Origin: Lichenihabitans sp033947565
GTDB lineage: Bacteria > Pseudomonadota > Alphaproteobacteria > Rhizobiales > Beijerinckiaceae
Assembly (NCBI RefSeq): GCF_033947565.1
Contig: NZ_JARPVX010000004.1
Span: 1-64,000, forward strand
Direction: 5' to 3'
Length of the DNA stretch: 64,000 nt
Position 1 is the first letter of the stretch. The number at the start of each line of letters is the position of its first letter. The notes under the pieces are model-generated. The model saw only the letters and a program-made list of their open reading frames with translations. It had not been told where the DNA came from and did not search any database. Below are positions 8,180-16,930 of this stretch, piece after piece. Both the position numbers and the translations under genes were made by a program.

Positions 8180-9327
8180 TAGGGTCCTGTGTGGTCGGGC
8201 GCGGTCAGGATGCCATCGTGGCCGACACGGAACCGATGACCGCGCCAGTCGATCGATCCGGGCCAGAAACTGCCGAGGAACACGGCAAAAGAAAGAACAT
8301 CGCGAAGTGGAAGGAGAATAAGATCCGCTGTGTCCTTGCGGACATAGCGTTTTACGCTCAGCGCCAGGGTGATGCGCAGCGCCAGAACGACGCCGAGCAG
8401 AACCCAGTCTCGGCGCTGCAGCCCGTCTGCCAGCGCCGCCAGGATCGCGAAGGGCAGCACGTGGGTGACGATGGAGCCTGCGAACCCTGCGGGGTCCACC
8501 GCCCTGATGGTGCGGCTCCAGCGGCCTTCCTGTCGCAGCAGGGCCGCCAGGCTGGTCGAGGCCGAGGTGTGGGCCAGCACCGGCCGCGCCGGCACCGCCA
8601 CCGTGAGGCCGAGGCGGCGCACGGCGGCGCCGATCTCGTAATCGTCGGCGAGGTGATCCTTGAAGGCGTCGAACCCGCCGATGCGCCCGAGCGTGTCGCG
8701 CGTCATCGCGATCGTCGAACCCATGCAGGGCTTCGCCATGCCGAGCGCCAGCCCGAGCACGACGTTGGGCAGGAACTGACCGTCGACCCAGCCGGTGGCC
8801 AGCCGCGACCACAGGTTCGGCAGCGACAGGCCGCGATACAGGCAGGTGACGGCACCAATGCCGGGCCGCTGCAGGGCGCCGACCACATCCGACAGGTAGT
8901 TGGGTTCCACCCGCATGTCGCTGTCGGCCAGGACCACCACGTCGCCGGCGATCTCCCGGCTCATGTTGATGAGGTTCGACACCTTGCCGTTGCGCCCGTG
9001 CCGCCGTCCGTCGACCACCAGGCGCAGGTCGGCGTCTGGAAAGGCCGCCCGCAGCCGCTCGACGACGTCCACGGCGGGATCGGCCGCGTCCGCAACGCCG
9101 CAAATGACCGAGACCGCGCCCGCATAGGTTTGCCGGAGCACCGAGGCGAGATTGTCGAACAACAAAGGCTCGTCGCCGTGCAGCGGCTTCAATACCGTCA
9201 CGGTGGGATGGATGATCGCCTCCGAGCCGGGCTGACACGCGAACCGGATCAGGCACGCGAGCGCCGCAAGCGTATAAAGGCAGCCGACAATCGCCATCAG
9301 CCAGAACGCAGAGGCGATCAGGCTCAT
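8179..9327 (-). CDS. hpnI: Hopanoid glycosyltransferase HpnI
   Basis: HpnI is a membrane glycosyltransferase of the ceramide glucosyltransferase (GT21-like) type, assigned to adding N-acetylglucosamine to bacteriohopanetetrol. The 382-residue product has an N-terminal helix (about 5-29), a catalytic domain with DSD at 135-137, LADDYEIG, and QEGRWSRTIR (the Q/RxxRW processive motif). C-terminal helices follow (regions FAILAALADGL and VLLGVVLALRITLAL). The ATG at 9327 gives family length; an in-frame start at 9402 would add 25 residues ahead of the helix. Confidence 0.92.
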   Translation of the reverse strand: MSLIASAFWLMAIVGCLYTLAALACLIRFACQPGSEAIIHPTVTVLKPLHGDEPLLFDNLASVLRQTYAGAVSVICGVADAADPAVDVVERLRAAFPDADLRLVVDGRRHGRNGKVSNLINMSREIAGDVVVLADSDMRVEPNYLSDVVGALQRPGIGAVTCLYRGLSLPNLWSRLATGWVDGQFLPNVVLGLALGMAKPCMGSTIAMTRDTLGRIGGFDAFKDHLADDYEIGAAVRRLGLTVAVPARPVLAHTSASTSLAALLRQEGRWSRTIRAVDPAGFAGSIVTHVLPFAILAALADGLQRRDWVLLGVVLALRITLALSVKRYVRKDTADLILLPLRDVLSFAVFLGSFWPGSIDWRGHRFRVGHDGILTAPDHTGP

Positions 9328-9454
9328 GCGGCTTCGGGCCTTGGGGGCGAGAAAGCGAAAAAGGGCGTCATCCGTGGTGCCGGCTGCGGCGGCACGCGCC
9401 ACCTTGGTTCAAACGCGATCTCACCCCTCGAGCACGCCTGCCCCCGAAGGCGGC

Positions 9455-10459
9455 TCAGACCGGTTGGGACGCGTCCTGCTTGGCATCGGCCGATCCGCGG
9501 CGCAAGAGTCGGCGCCCCTCGAGCCCCTGCCAAATAAACAGGCCGGGTATTCCCAGCAACACCTCGGGCAGCCGCTTGACCAGCGACAGCGCGATGGCGG
9601 TCGGGGCCGGGATGCCGAAGATGGCACACAGCGCGATGAAACCGCCTTCCTGAACCCCGATGGCGCCCGGCACCACGAAGGCCGCGCCGCGCACCGCCTG
9701 GGCGAGGCTCTCGATGATGAGTGCCGTGGTGTAGTCGACGCCGTGACCCATGAACCGCAGAGCGAAGTCGATCTCCCATACGCCCACAAACCAGATGACG
9801 AGATGCAGGAGGGTGGCGACCATCAGCGGCCCAGGACGACGGTAGATCGCCTGCAGACTGTCATGCAGAGACGTGATGCCGCCGAGCGCCGCCCATTTCG
9901 GGTTCCGGGCGAGCTTGGCCAACAGCCGCTCGACCAAGCGGAAGCCGCCGAACCGCTGGGCCAGGAAGAACCCGACGAGCGCCGGCGCCATCAGGGCGCA
10001 GCCGACCAGCACCCAGCGCGCGAGGGCGCTGTCGCCCACCGCCGCGATCAACAGCCCGACACCCAGCAGCGTGAAGACGAATTGCGTCACCGTCTGCACG
10101 AACAGGTCCGCGATGACGCTGGCGGCCGCGGGGCCGCCCGGCACCCGCCAGAAGGTGAGCAGCCGTGCCCCGATCAGGTCGCCGCCCACCTGGGCCACGG
10201 GTAACAGGCAGTTGATCGATTCGCGAAGCCAGCGCAGCAGCATGAAAACGCCGAGGCGCGGACGGTCGCCCGTCGGCAGCAGCCAGGCCCAGGCAACACC
10301 GGCACCGGACGTCTCGACGGCCCGCACTCCCATCACCAGCACGGCGCCCCAGCCGACCGCCTCGAAAGCCGACCAGACGGAGCCCGCCCCAAAGATGCCG
10401 ATCAGCGCGATCGCGGCCGCGAGGCCGAGCAGGGTGAGGATGATGAGGGGCTTGGCCAT
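9455..10459 (-). CDS. hpnL: HpnL family membrane protein (lysylphosphatidylglycerol synthase-type TM domain)
   Basis: The product is 334 residues with about eight hydrophobic segments, starting MAKPLIILTLLGLAAAIALI. It belongs to the flippase-like UPF0104/LPG-synthase membrane domain family; VPGAIGVQEGGFIAL is the conserved late motif. In hopanoid producers this protein is named HpnL, but its biochemical role is not established. The ATG at 10459 begins just before the first helix; a start at 10501 would add 14 charged residues. It is upstream of hpnI by 127 bases on the same strand and probably heads the operon. Confidence 0.85.
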   Translation of the reverse strand: MAKPLIILTLLGLAAAIALIGIFGAGSVWSAFEAVGWGAVLVMGVRAVETSGAGVAWAWLLPTGDRPRLGVFMLLRWLRESINCLLPVAQVGGDLIGARLLTFWRVPGGPAAASVIADLFVQTVTQFVFTLLGVGLLIAAVGDSALARWVLVGCALMAPALVGFFLAQRFGGFRLVERLLAKLARNPKWAALGGITSLHDSLQAIYRRPGPLMVATLLHLVIWFVGVWEIDFALRFMGHGVDYTTALIIESLAQAVRGAAFVVPGAIGVQEGGFIALCAIFGIPAPTAIALSLVKRLPEVLLGIPGLFIWQGLEGRRLLRRGSADAKQDASQPV

Positions 10460-10613
10460 GGCGGTCCGTTGCGGGCGTGACCGCATAGCGGCAGTGGGCA
10501 AGCATTAACCGGTCTGGCTTGGCTGGAGCATGGCGCCCAACGTGAGTTCCGCCCAATGCGGCATTCCGGCCACAGCGGGTGATTTGCCCGGCAAACCGGT
10601 TTATGCCGTGCCA

Positions 10614-11270
10614 ATGAGCACAGGTCCCGACCCCTCGCACGATCCGGCGCACGGCCACGTCATTCCCGACCGGGAGGGCGAACGCCACAAAGCCAAGATG
10701 GTGCATCGCAAAGCCGTGCAGGATGCCGAGGTGGCGTCGAAGACCGTGGCCGAGAAGGGGCTGCTGATCGTCAACACCGGCCCGGGCAAGGGCAAGTCGA
10801 CGGCGGCCTTTGGGCTGCTGCTGCGGGCGCTTGGCCATGGCTGGACCGTTGGGGTGGTCCAGTTCGTCAAGGGCGCCTGGGACACGGGCGAGCGAAGGGT
10901 GCTGGAGGGGTTCTCCGACCGGGTGCGCTGGCACACGATGGGCGAGGGCTTCACCTGGGAAACCCAGGACAAGGCGCGCGACATCGCGGCCGCGGAAGCC
11001 GCCTGGGCGCAGGCCCAGGCCTTGATGGCCGACCCTGCGGTCCGCCTGCTGGTGCTCGACGAGCTGAACATCGCGCTTCGTTACGACTACCTGCCGCTCG
11101 ACGGTGTGGTGGCGGCGCTTGTCGCTCGACGGTCGGACCTGCACGTTGTCGTCACCGGCCGCAATGCCAAGCCGGCGCTGATCGCGGCCGCCGATCTCGT
11201 CACCGAGATGACGCTGGTGAAGCACCATTTTGCGGCCGGCGTGAAGGCGCAGGCTGGAATCGAGTTCTGA
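10614..11270 (+). CDS. cobO: Cob(I)yrinic acid a,c-diamide adenosyltransferase
   Basis: CobO attaches the adenosyl group to cobalt in cobalamin synthesis (CobA/BtuR family). The ATG at 10614 gives 218 residues with a charged lead, then the P-loop NTGPGKGKST at 54-63, GVVQFVKGAW, and LLVLDELNIALRY, the Walker B region. HVVVTGRNAKPALIAAADLVTEM is typical of the family C-terminus, here cut by description to its first part. An in-frame ATG at 10530 would add 28 poorly conserved residues. The stop overlaps cobQ (TGATG). No convincing B12 riboswitch was found upstream. Confidence 0.93.
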   Translation: MSTGPDPSHDPAHGHVIPDREGERHKAKMVHRKAVQDAEVASKTVAEKGLLIVNTGPGKGKSTAAFGLLLRALGHGWTVGVVQFVKGAWDTGERRVLEGFSDRVRWHTMGEGFTWETQDKARDIAAAEAAWAQAQALMADPAVRLLVLDELNIALRYDYLPLDGVVAALVARRSDLHVVVTGRNAKPALIAAADLVTEMTLVKHHFAAGVKAQAGIEF

Positions 11271-12766
11271 TGCCGGTCGATGGCGGGCTCGTCACCCCGG
11301 CCCTGATGCTGCAGGGCACCGGTTCGGATGTCGGCAAGTCGCTGCTGGTGGCAGGCCTTTGCCGCGCCTATACGCGGCGCGGCCTGCGGGTGCGACCCTT
11401 CAAGCCGCAGAACATGTCCAACAACGCGGCCGTAACGCCCGACGGAGGCGAGATCGGGCGTGCCCAGGCGCTGCAGGCCCGCGCCTGCGGGGTGGCGCCG
11501 AGTGTGCTGATGAACCCCGTGCTGTTGAAGCCGCAGAGCGAGGTGGGGTCGCAGGTGGTGGTCGGCGGCCGGGTCATCGGCACCGCCAAGGCGCGTGAGT
11601 TCCAGGCCTGGAAGCCGCGCCTGAAGGCGGCCGTGCTGGACAGCTTCGCGACGCTCGAGCGGGAGGCCGATCTGGTGCTGGTGGAAGGCGCCGGCTCGGC
11701 CGCGGAGGTCAATCTGCGGGCCAACGACATCGCCAATATGGGGTTCGCGCGGGCCGCCGGGGTGCCGGTGGTGCTGGCTGGCGACATCGACCGGGGCGGC
11801 GTCATCGCCCAGCTGGTTGGCACCAAGGCGGTGATCGATCCGGCCGATGCCGCCATGGTGCGAGGCTTCCTGGTCAACAAGTTCCGTGGCGACCCGGCGC
11901 TGTTCGGCGACGGCATGCGGATCATCGAGCACCACACCGGCTGGCCGGCGCTGGGGCTGGTACCGTTCTTCCCCGGGGCGCATCGTTTGCCGGCCGAGGA
12001 CGCGATGGCGCTCGCAGGCTGGTCGGGCCGGCAGGGCGGGGGCGGGCGGTTGCGCGTCGTCGTGCCGTTGCTGCCCCGCATCGCCAATTTCGACGACCTC
12101 GACCCGCTGCGGCTGGAACCCGGGGTGGACCTCACCCTTGCGCGCCCCGGCCGCCCGCTGCCCCCGGCCGACCTCATCCTGCTGCCCGGTTCGAAGGCGA
12201 CGATCGCCGATCTTTTAGCGTTGCGCCATAACGGCTGGGACATCGACATCATGGCGCATGTCCGCCAGGGCGGCCGCGTGCTCGGGCTATGCGGCGGCTA
12301 CCAGATGCTCGGCCAGCGCATCGACGACCCCGATGGTATCGAGGGGCCGCCGGGCGGTTGCGACGGGCTCGGCTTGCTGCAGGTCTCGACCGTGCTGACC
12401 GGCCGCAAGGTGCTGACGGCCGTGGCCGGCACTGCTGTCGCCGATGGCGTGCCATTCTCGGGTTATGAGATGCATGTTGGTACCACCAAAGGGTCCGACC
12501 TCGCGCGGCCGTTGTTACGCTTCGCGGACGGGCGGCTTGAGGGTGCTACGTCGGCCGATGGGCGCGTGTCGGCCTGCTACGTGCACGGCTTGTTCGGCCA
12601 CGATGCCCAGCGGGCTGCCTGGCTGGGTCGCCTCGGCGCGCCGGCCTCGGACCTTGCCTATGAGGCACTGATCGAGGCGACCCTCGACGAGCTCGCGGCT
12701 CATCTCGAGAACCATGTCGACCTCGAGCGCATGTTGGCTTTGGCGCGCGCCCGGACAAGCCCGTAA
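11270..12766 (+). CDS. cobQ: Cobyric acid synthase
   Basis: CobQ amidates adenosylcobyrinic a,c-diamide at four side chains with glutamine and ATP. The 498-residue product has the DTBS-like ATPase domain with GTGSDVGKS (16-24), NMSNNA, and VEGAGSAAEVNLR. A C-terminal class I glutaminase domain follows, with VLGLCGGYQMLG (nucleophile Cys) and YVHGLFGHD (catalytic His). Its start overlaps the cobO stop. The convergent cobD lies 19 bases past its end. Confidence 0.96.
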   Translation: MPVDGGLVTPALMLQGTGSDVGKSLLVAGLCRAYTRRGLRVRPFKPQNMSNNAAVTPDGGEIGRAQALQARACGVAPSVLMNPVLLKPQSEVGSQVVVGGRVIGTAKAREFQAWKPRLKAAVLDSFATLEREADLVLVEGAGSAAEVNLRANDIANMGFARAAGVPVVLAGDIDRGGVIAQLVGTKAVIDPADAAMVRGFLVNKFRGDPALFGDGMRIIEHHTGWPALGLVPFFPGAHRLPAEDAMALAGWSGRQGGGGRLRVVVPLLPRIANFDDLDPLRLEPGVDLTLARPGRPLPPADLILLPGSKATIADLLALRHNGWDIDIMAHVRQGGRVLGLCGGYQMLGQRIDDPDGIEGPPGGCDGLGLLQVSTVLTGRKVLTAVAGTAVADGVPFSGYEMHVGTTKGSDLARPLLRFADGRLEGATSADGRVSACYVHGLFGHDAQRAAWLGRLGAPASDLAYEALIEATLDELAAHLENHVDLERMLALARARTSP

Positions 12767-12785
12767 GAGGCTCGGTAGTCGCTGC

Positions 12786-13745
12786 TCACCTCCGCAGCGC
12801 CAGGGCGACACCCAGCAGAACCGCGACCTGCAGGGCGGCGGCGACGCGGTAGAGCGTCAAGGCGCGGCGGATGTCGGCCAGCGTAACCTCCCGCCTCGGT
12901 CCGCCGATGAAACGGTCGTCGACCCGGGTGCCGCCGTAGATGCGAGGGCCCGCCAGCGCGATCCCGAGGGCGCCCGCCATCGCGGCCTCCGGCCATCCGG
13001 CATTGGGGGATCGATGATGCCGGGCATCGCGCTGCACGGCCTGTACGGCCGCGCCGGCGTCGGCGCAGGTCAACGCGGCCGCGAGGATCAGCCAGACGGC
13101 GGCCAACCGAGACGCCGGCAGGTTGACAAGGTCGTCCAGCCGGGCCGCAGCCCAGCCAAAGGCGCGGTAGCGGTCGGACCGGTGGCCGATCATGGAATCG
13201 GCCGTGTTGACGGCCTTGTAAAGCGCGCCGCCCGTCACGCCGCCGAGCGCCAGCCAGACCGCGGGCGCCACCACGCCGTCCGCAAAATTTTCGGCCAGGC
13301 TTTCGATGGCGGCCCGAACGACGCCGGCTTCGTCAAGCGCCGCCACGTCGCGGCCGACGATCATGGCGACGGCGCTCCGGCCGCCGGCGAGCCCGTCGTT
13401 CTCGAGCGCCACCGCCACCGCCCGCACATGATCGTGCAGGCTGCGCTGCGCCGGCAGGCTGCAGGCGGCCAGCACGCTCAAGATCCACCCCCAGGCGCTT
13501 CGCGCGGCAGCGTCGAACGGCCAAGCCACCACGGCGGTGGCACCCAGCAGACCCAGCAGGGCCGCGACGCCAGCAAGGCGATTGAGGGCGAAAGCTCGTT
13601 GCGGGTCGTTGAGGCGACGGTCGAGCCAAGCCAGCAGCGCGCCCATCCAGACCACGGGATGGCGCACGGCCCGGAACAGCCAGGCCGGGTAGCCAAATGC
13701 GGCCTCGACCAGCAGGGCCGCGGCCGCGAGCATCGGGGCCGTCAC
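12786..13745 (-). CDS. cobD: Adenosylcobinamide-phosphate synthase (CbiB/CobD)
   Basis: This integral membrane enzyme attaches aminopropanol phosphate to cobyric acid. The 319-residue product is hydrophobic, with HPVVWMGALLAWLD near the start, the ESLAENFADGVVAPAVW motif in the middle, YKAVNTADSMIGH, and SPNAGWPEAAMAGALG. All are family hallmarks. The start is a GTG at 13745 with no clear ribosome site; an ATG at 13733 is possible. It faces cobQ and follows HPr by 13 bases on the same strand, so it may be read from the PTS block. Confidence 0.93.
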   Translation of the reverse strand: MTAPMLAAAALLVEAAFGYPAWLFRAVRHPVVWMGALLAWLDRRLNDPQRAFALNRLAGVAALLGLLGATAVVAWPFDAAARSAWGWILSVLAACSLPAQRSLHDHVRAVAVALENDGLAGGRSAVAMIVGRDVAALDEAGVVRAAIESLAENFADGVVAPAVWLALGGVTGGALYKAVNTADSMIGHRSDRYRAFGWAAARLDDLVNLPASRLAAVWLILAAALTCADAGAAVQAVQRDARHHRSPNAGWPEAAMAGALGIALAGPRIYGGTRVDDRFIGGPRREVTLADIRRALTLYRVAAALQVAVLLGVALALRR

Positions 13746-13758
13746 GGTCGACGAGCCG

Positions 13759-14079
13759 CTATTCGTCTTCCCCGAACCGATTGGCGATCAAGGTCGACAG
13801 GGCTTCGACCACCTCCATGGCTTGCGGCCCGGTAGCCGCGATGGTGACGGTGGAGCCCTGGCCGGCCCCGAGCGTCAGGATCCCCATGATCGACATGCCG
13901 CCCACGGTCTCGCCGCCGCGTTGCACCTGCACGTCGGCATCATAGGCTTCGACGCAATGCACGAACTTGGCGGTGGCGCGCGCGTGCAGGCCCTTACGGT
14001 TGACGATCAGGCAGGTGCGGCTTGTGCGTCCATCGAGCGTGACGGCGTCCGACACCGGTTGTTCGGGCTCGTCCATCAT
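13759..14079 (-). CDS. ptsH: HPr family phosphocarrier protein
   Basis: HPr relays phosphate between PTS enzyme I and EIIA proteins. The 106-residue product has an N-terminal tail of about 20 residues not found in enteric HPr. VNRKGLHARATAKF follows, with phospho-His at residue 32, then GGMSIMGILTLGAG, where Ser63 matches the HprK target serine. It overlaps the EIIA stop (ATGA). No enzyme I or sugar permease is nearby, so a regulatory role is likelier than sugar import. Confidence 0.93.
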   Translation of the reverse strand: MMDEPEQPVSDAVTLDGRTSRTCLIVNRKGLHARATAKFVHCVEAYDADVQVQRGGETVGGMSIMGILTLGAGQGSTVTIAATGPQAMEVVEALSTLIANRFGEDE

Positions 14080-14477
14080 TTGCCCGTCAGCACCCGGCTT
14101 GCGATGTTGATGTATTTGCGTCCGGCATCCTGGGCCTGGGTCACGGCCTGACTCAGGGGTGACACCTCCCGGACCGATGCGAGCTTGATCAGCATCGGCA
14201 GATTGATGCCGGCCACGACCTCGACCATGGCGCCGTTCATCACCGAGATGGCGAGGTTCGACGGAGTGCCGCCGAACATATCGGTCAACAACACCACGCC
14301 CTGGCCGCTGTCGACAAACGCTACGGCTTCCAGGATGTCCTTGCGCCGTGCCTCCATGTCGTCTTCAGGCCCGATCGTGATGGTCGCGATCTGTTTCTGC
14401 GGGCCGACCACATGTTCCAGGGCCGCGCGGAACTCCGTCGCAAGATGGCCATGCGTGACGAGCACCATGCCTATCAT
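14076..14477 (-). CDS. PTS EIIA component, mannose-family type
   Basis: This is a 133-residue EIIA domain (MIGMVLVTHGHLATEF) with phospho-acceptor His9, followed by VVLLTDMFGGTPSNLAI, the conserved EIIA-Man motif. In alphaproteobacteria this stand-alone EIIA sits with HPr, HprK and a ChvG/ChvI-type system and is regarded as regulatory. It overlaps HPr and follows hprK by about 105 bases. The usual symbol varies (manX, ptsM), so none is given. Confidence 0.92.
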   Translation of the reverse strand: MIGMVLVTHGHLATEFRAALEHVVGPQKQIATITIGPEDDMEARRKDILEAVAFVDSGQGVVLLTDMFGGTPSNLAISVMNGAMVEVVAGINLPMLIKLASVREVSPLSQAVTQAQDAGRKYINIASRVLTGK

Positions 14478-14582
14478 TGCGCCGCGCCACCCTTGCCCAA
14501 CGCGGTCCCGGCCGCTTCCTGACGATCAAGCATTGTGCGGCGCATCTTGCGGAAGGGCAGCCATTAGGCAAGTGAAATAGCT

Positions 14583-15053
14583 CTAAAGTCGGACGGCAGA
14601 CTTAAGGGTTTCGATTCGATCCAGCACATGCTGGCATGAGAGCGCATCGATCGGGCCCTGCAGGCGCAGCAGCGGCACGCCCGCCTGACCGGCGAGCGTC
14701 GTGGTTTCTGCCGCGTCGTCGGTCCAGCGCGGCAGCGGGTTTGCGGGCGTGTGGAGCTCGACCACCAGCCGCACCACGCAGCAAGGCTCGGCCGGCAACC
14801 GCGCGATCGGCTGGGTCCGACGCTCCAGCAATCCGACGATGGCTTCGTGCGGGGATGCCAGCACCAACCCGGAGCAACACCGCAGCAGCACGCGATCGTC
14901 GCTTACCAGCCTGGCGAAGCGACCGCGCTCTGCCGCAAGGTCGAGCAGCCGCAGCGCCAGGCCGCTCTTGCCGCTGCCCGAAGGGCCGCGGATCAACACC
15001 CCGGCCTCGCCGACGAGCAGCGCGGTCGCATGAACCGCGATCGGCTCCGTCAC
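14583..15053 (-). CDS. hprK: HPr kinase/phosphorylase, short alphaproteobacterial form
   Basis: HprK phosphorylates a serine of HPr using ATP. This 156-residue form has only the kinase domain: GPSGSGKS P-loop at 23-30 and LVSDDRV at about 49-55, matching the family's DDR motif. The N-terminal domain of Firmicutes HprK is absent, as is usual in alphaproteobacteria. The GTG at 15053 overlaps the chvG stop (GTGA); another GTG at 15074 would add seven residues. The tight coupling to chvG suggests one signalling unit. Confidence 0.9.
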   Translation of the reverse strand: MTEPIAVHATALLVGEAGVLIRGPSGSGKSGLALRLLDLAAERGRFARLVSDDRVLLRCCSGLVLASPHEAIVGLLERRTQPIARLPAEPCCVVRLVVELHTPANPLPRWTDDAAETTTLAGQAGVPLLRLQGPIDALSCQHVLDRIETLKSAVRL

Positions 15054-16894
15054 GACCTCGCCAGGGGGAGCCACAGGGTGAAGCGCGCGCCAGCGAGGTC
15101 GATGATGCGCTCGTTGCCCTCCGGGTCGAGCTCGACCTCAGACTCATGGCCGGGCAGCACGCGGTTCTCGGCCCAGATGACGCCGCCATGCGCTTCCGCG
15201 ATCTGCCGCGAGATCGACAGGCCGAGGCCGGAGTTCTGGCCGAAGCCGTGTTGCGGCCGATCGGTGTAGAAGCGCTCGAAGATGCGCTCGACCGCGTCCT
15301 GTGGAATGCCGGGGCCATCATCGTCGACCACGATCTCGACGCCCGCCTCTTCGTCGTCGTCGCGGGCGGGGTTGAGGGCGTGGCGCAGGCACACCCGCAC
15401 GGTGCCGCCCTGCGGCGAGAACGAGCGTGCGTTGTCGATCAGGTTGTTGAGGACCTGGCCCAGGCGCGAATCGTGCCCCTCGACCTTGAACCCGTCGAGA
15501 CCGGCATCGCCGCCCTCCGGCGGCAGGATCTCGAGCGTCACTCGCACGTCGTCACGTCGTGACACGCCATTGGCGACCTCGACCACGGCGGTCGCCAGCG
15601 CCGCCATATCGACCTTGATCTGCCCGCCGCGGGCCAGTTCGGCATCGAGGCGCGAGGCGTCCGAAATGTCGCTGATCAAGCGGTCGAGCCGGCGCACATC
15701 GTGCTGGATGACCGTCAACAACCGCTCGCGCGATTCGTCGGTCTTGATGCGGGGCAGGGTTTCGACGGCGCTGCGCAGCGAGGTGAGCGGATTCTTCAGC
15801 TCATGGGCGACATCGGCCGCGAAACTCTCGATCGCTTCCATGCGTGCGTAAAGCGCGTGCGTCATGTCCCGCAGGGCGCCGGACAGATGCCCGATCTCAT
15901 CCGAGCGGCTGGTGAAGTCGGGGATCTCCTGGCGGGAGTTGCCGCCACGCCGCACCCGCTCCGCCGCCTCGGCAAGGCGCCGCATTGGCCCCGCGATGGT
16001 GCCGGCCAGGAACAACGACAACAAAAACGTCACGCTCGCGGCCACGAGGAATACCCGCACCATGGCCCAGCGCTCGGACGCGATGATGCCGTCGATGTCA
16101 CCCCCCTGGGTCGACAGCAGCAGGGCGCCCCGCACGCTGCGGGCCCGCATGATCGGCACCGCGACCGACACGATGGTTTCGCCCCGCGGGTTGGTCCGCA
16201 CCACGGAGCGGCTTTGGCTGTTGAGCGCGTCGCCGACCTCGGGAAACACCTTGGCGCCTGACAACGGCCCGTCATCGGCGACGCTGGTGTCAGGCGGATC
16301 GAGACGCCGGCGCAGCGCCCCCCAAAGATGCGCCACAAGGGTTTCGGCCCTGGGGGCTTGGCCGCCGTTGCGACGGAACACCGTCGAATGCAGCGACATG
16401 GCGCGCGTGTCGAGCAGAAGGTCGGCGTCGAGGTCGTACACCCGGGCCCGCGTCCGGGTCGGAGAAACAAGGCGCCGGAGCACCGGACCGACGCGGTCGG
16501 GATTGATGGAGAATTCGAGCGCCGAATTCTCGTCCTCGCCCGTGATGGCCGGCTGACCCGGGGCCAGTTGCAGCAGTTTTTCGGGGTCGATCGTCAGGGC
16601 GTCGGTCTGCACCGCGGCCGAGGCCGCGATAGCGGCCGCAATGATCTCCCCTTGGGCCTGCAGGCTTTGCACCCGGGCATCGATCAGCCCTTCCCGGAAC
16701 TGGTTCACGTAGAGAAACAACAGCAGCAGGACCAGCAAGCCGCCGAGGTTCAGCACCACGATCCGCCGCGTCAGCGACGACGACATCCGCAATCCGATGA
16801 TGTGGATGAAGCGGCGCAGCCGCACCGACCAGCTGCGCGGGCGCACCCGGTGGGGCGAGCGTGCGAAGCCGCGTCGGACCAGCCGGGGCGTCAT
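15050..16894 (-). CDS. chvG: Sensor histidine kinase ChvG
   Basis: ChvG (ExoS, BvrS) senses acidity or envelope stress and phosphorylates ChvI. The 614-residue product has TM1 near 45-63, a periplasmic domain to about 278, TM2 near 280-302, and a HAMP-like linker. The H-box is DVAHELKNPLTSLRS with phospho-His364, followed by N-box NNLIDNARSFSP, DDDGPGIP, and GLGLSISRQIAEAHGG. It lies 36 bases after chvI and overlaps hprK. Family, length and neighbours all agree. Confidence 0.95.
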   Translation of the reverse strand: MTPRLVRRGFARSPHRVRPRSWSVRLRRFIHIIGLRMSSSLTRRIVVLNLGGLLVLLLLFLYVNQFREGLIDARVQSLQAQGEIIAAAIAASAAVQTDALTIDPEKLLQLAPGQPAITGEDENSALEFSINPDRVGPVLRRLVSPTRTRARVYDLDADLLLDTRAMSLHSTVFRRNGGQAPRAETLVAHLWGALRRRLDPPDTSVADDGPLSGAKVFPEVGDALNSQSRSVVRTNPRGETIVSVAVPIMRARSVRGALLLSTQGGDIDGIIASERWAMVRVFLVAASVTFLLSLFLAGTIAGPMRRLAEAAERVRRGGNSRQEIPDFTSRSDEIGHLSGALRDMTHALYARMEAIESFAADVAHELKNPLTSLRSAVETLPRIKTDESRERLLTVIQHDVRRLDRLISDISDASRLDAELARGGQIKVDMAALATAVVEVANGVSRRDDVRVTLEILPPEGGDAGLDGFKVEGHDSRLGQVLNNLIDNARSFSPQGGTVRVCLRHALNPARDDDEEAGVEIVVDDDGPGIPQDAVERIFERFYTDRPQHGFGQNSGLGLSISRQIAEAHGGVIWAENRVLPGHESEVELDPEGNERIIDLAGARFTLWLPLARS

Positions 16895-16930
16895 GGGAAA
16901 GAGCGAACCGTCACGGGATCAGTGTCGCGG

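Noticed and set aside
8191..9537. Open + strand frames opposite hpnI
   Set aside because: Composition is Arg/Gln/Ala-biased with no motif; hpnI is coherent on the minus strand.
10505..10512. CtrA site between hpnL and cobO
   Set aside because: One TTAA half-site only, with no partner at the required spacing.
10502..10613. Possible cobalamin riboswitch in front of cobO
   Set aside because: The gap holds a CGGGTGATTTGCCCG-like hairpin but no B12-box sequence or room for the full fold; too weak to list.
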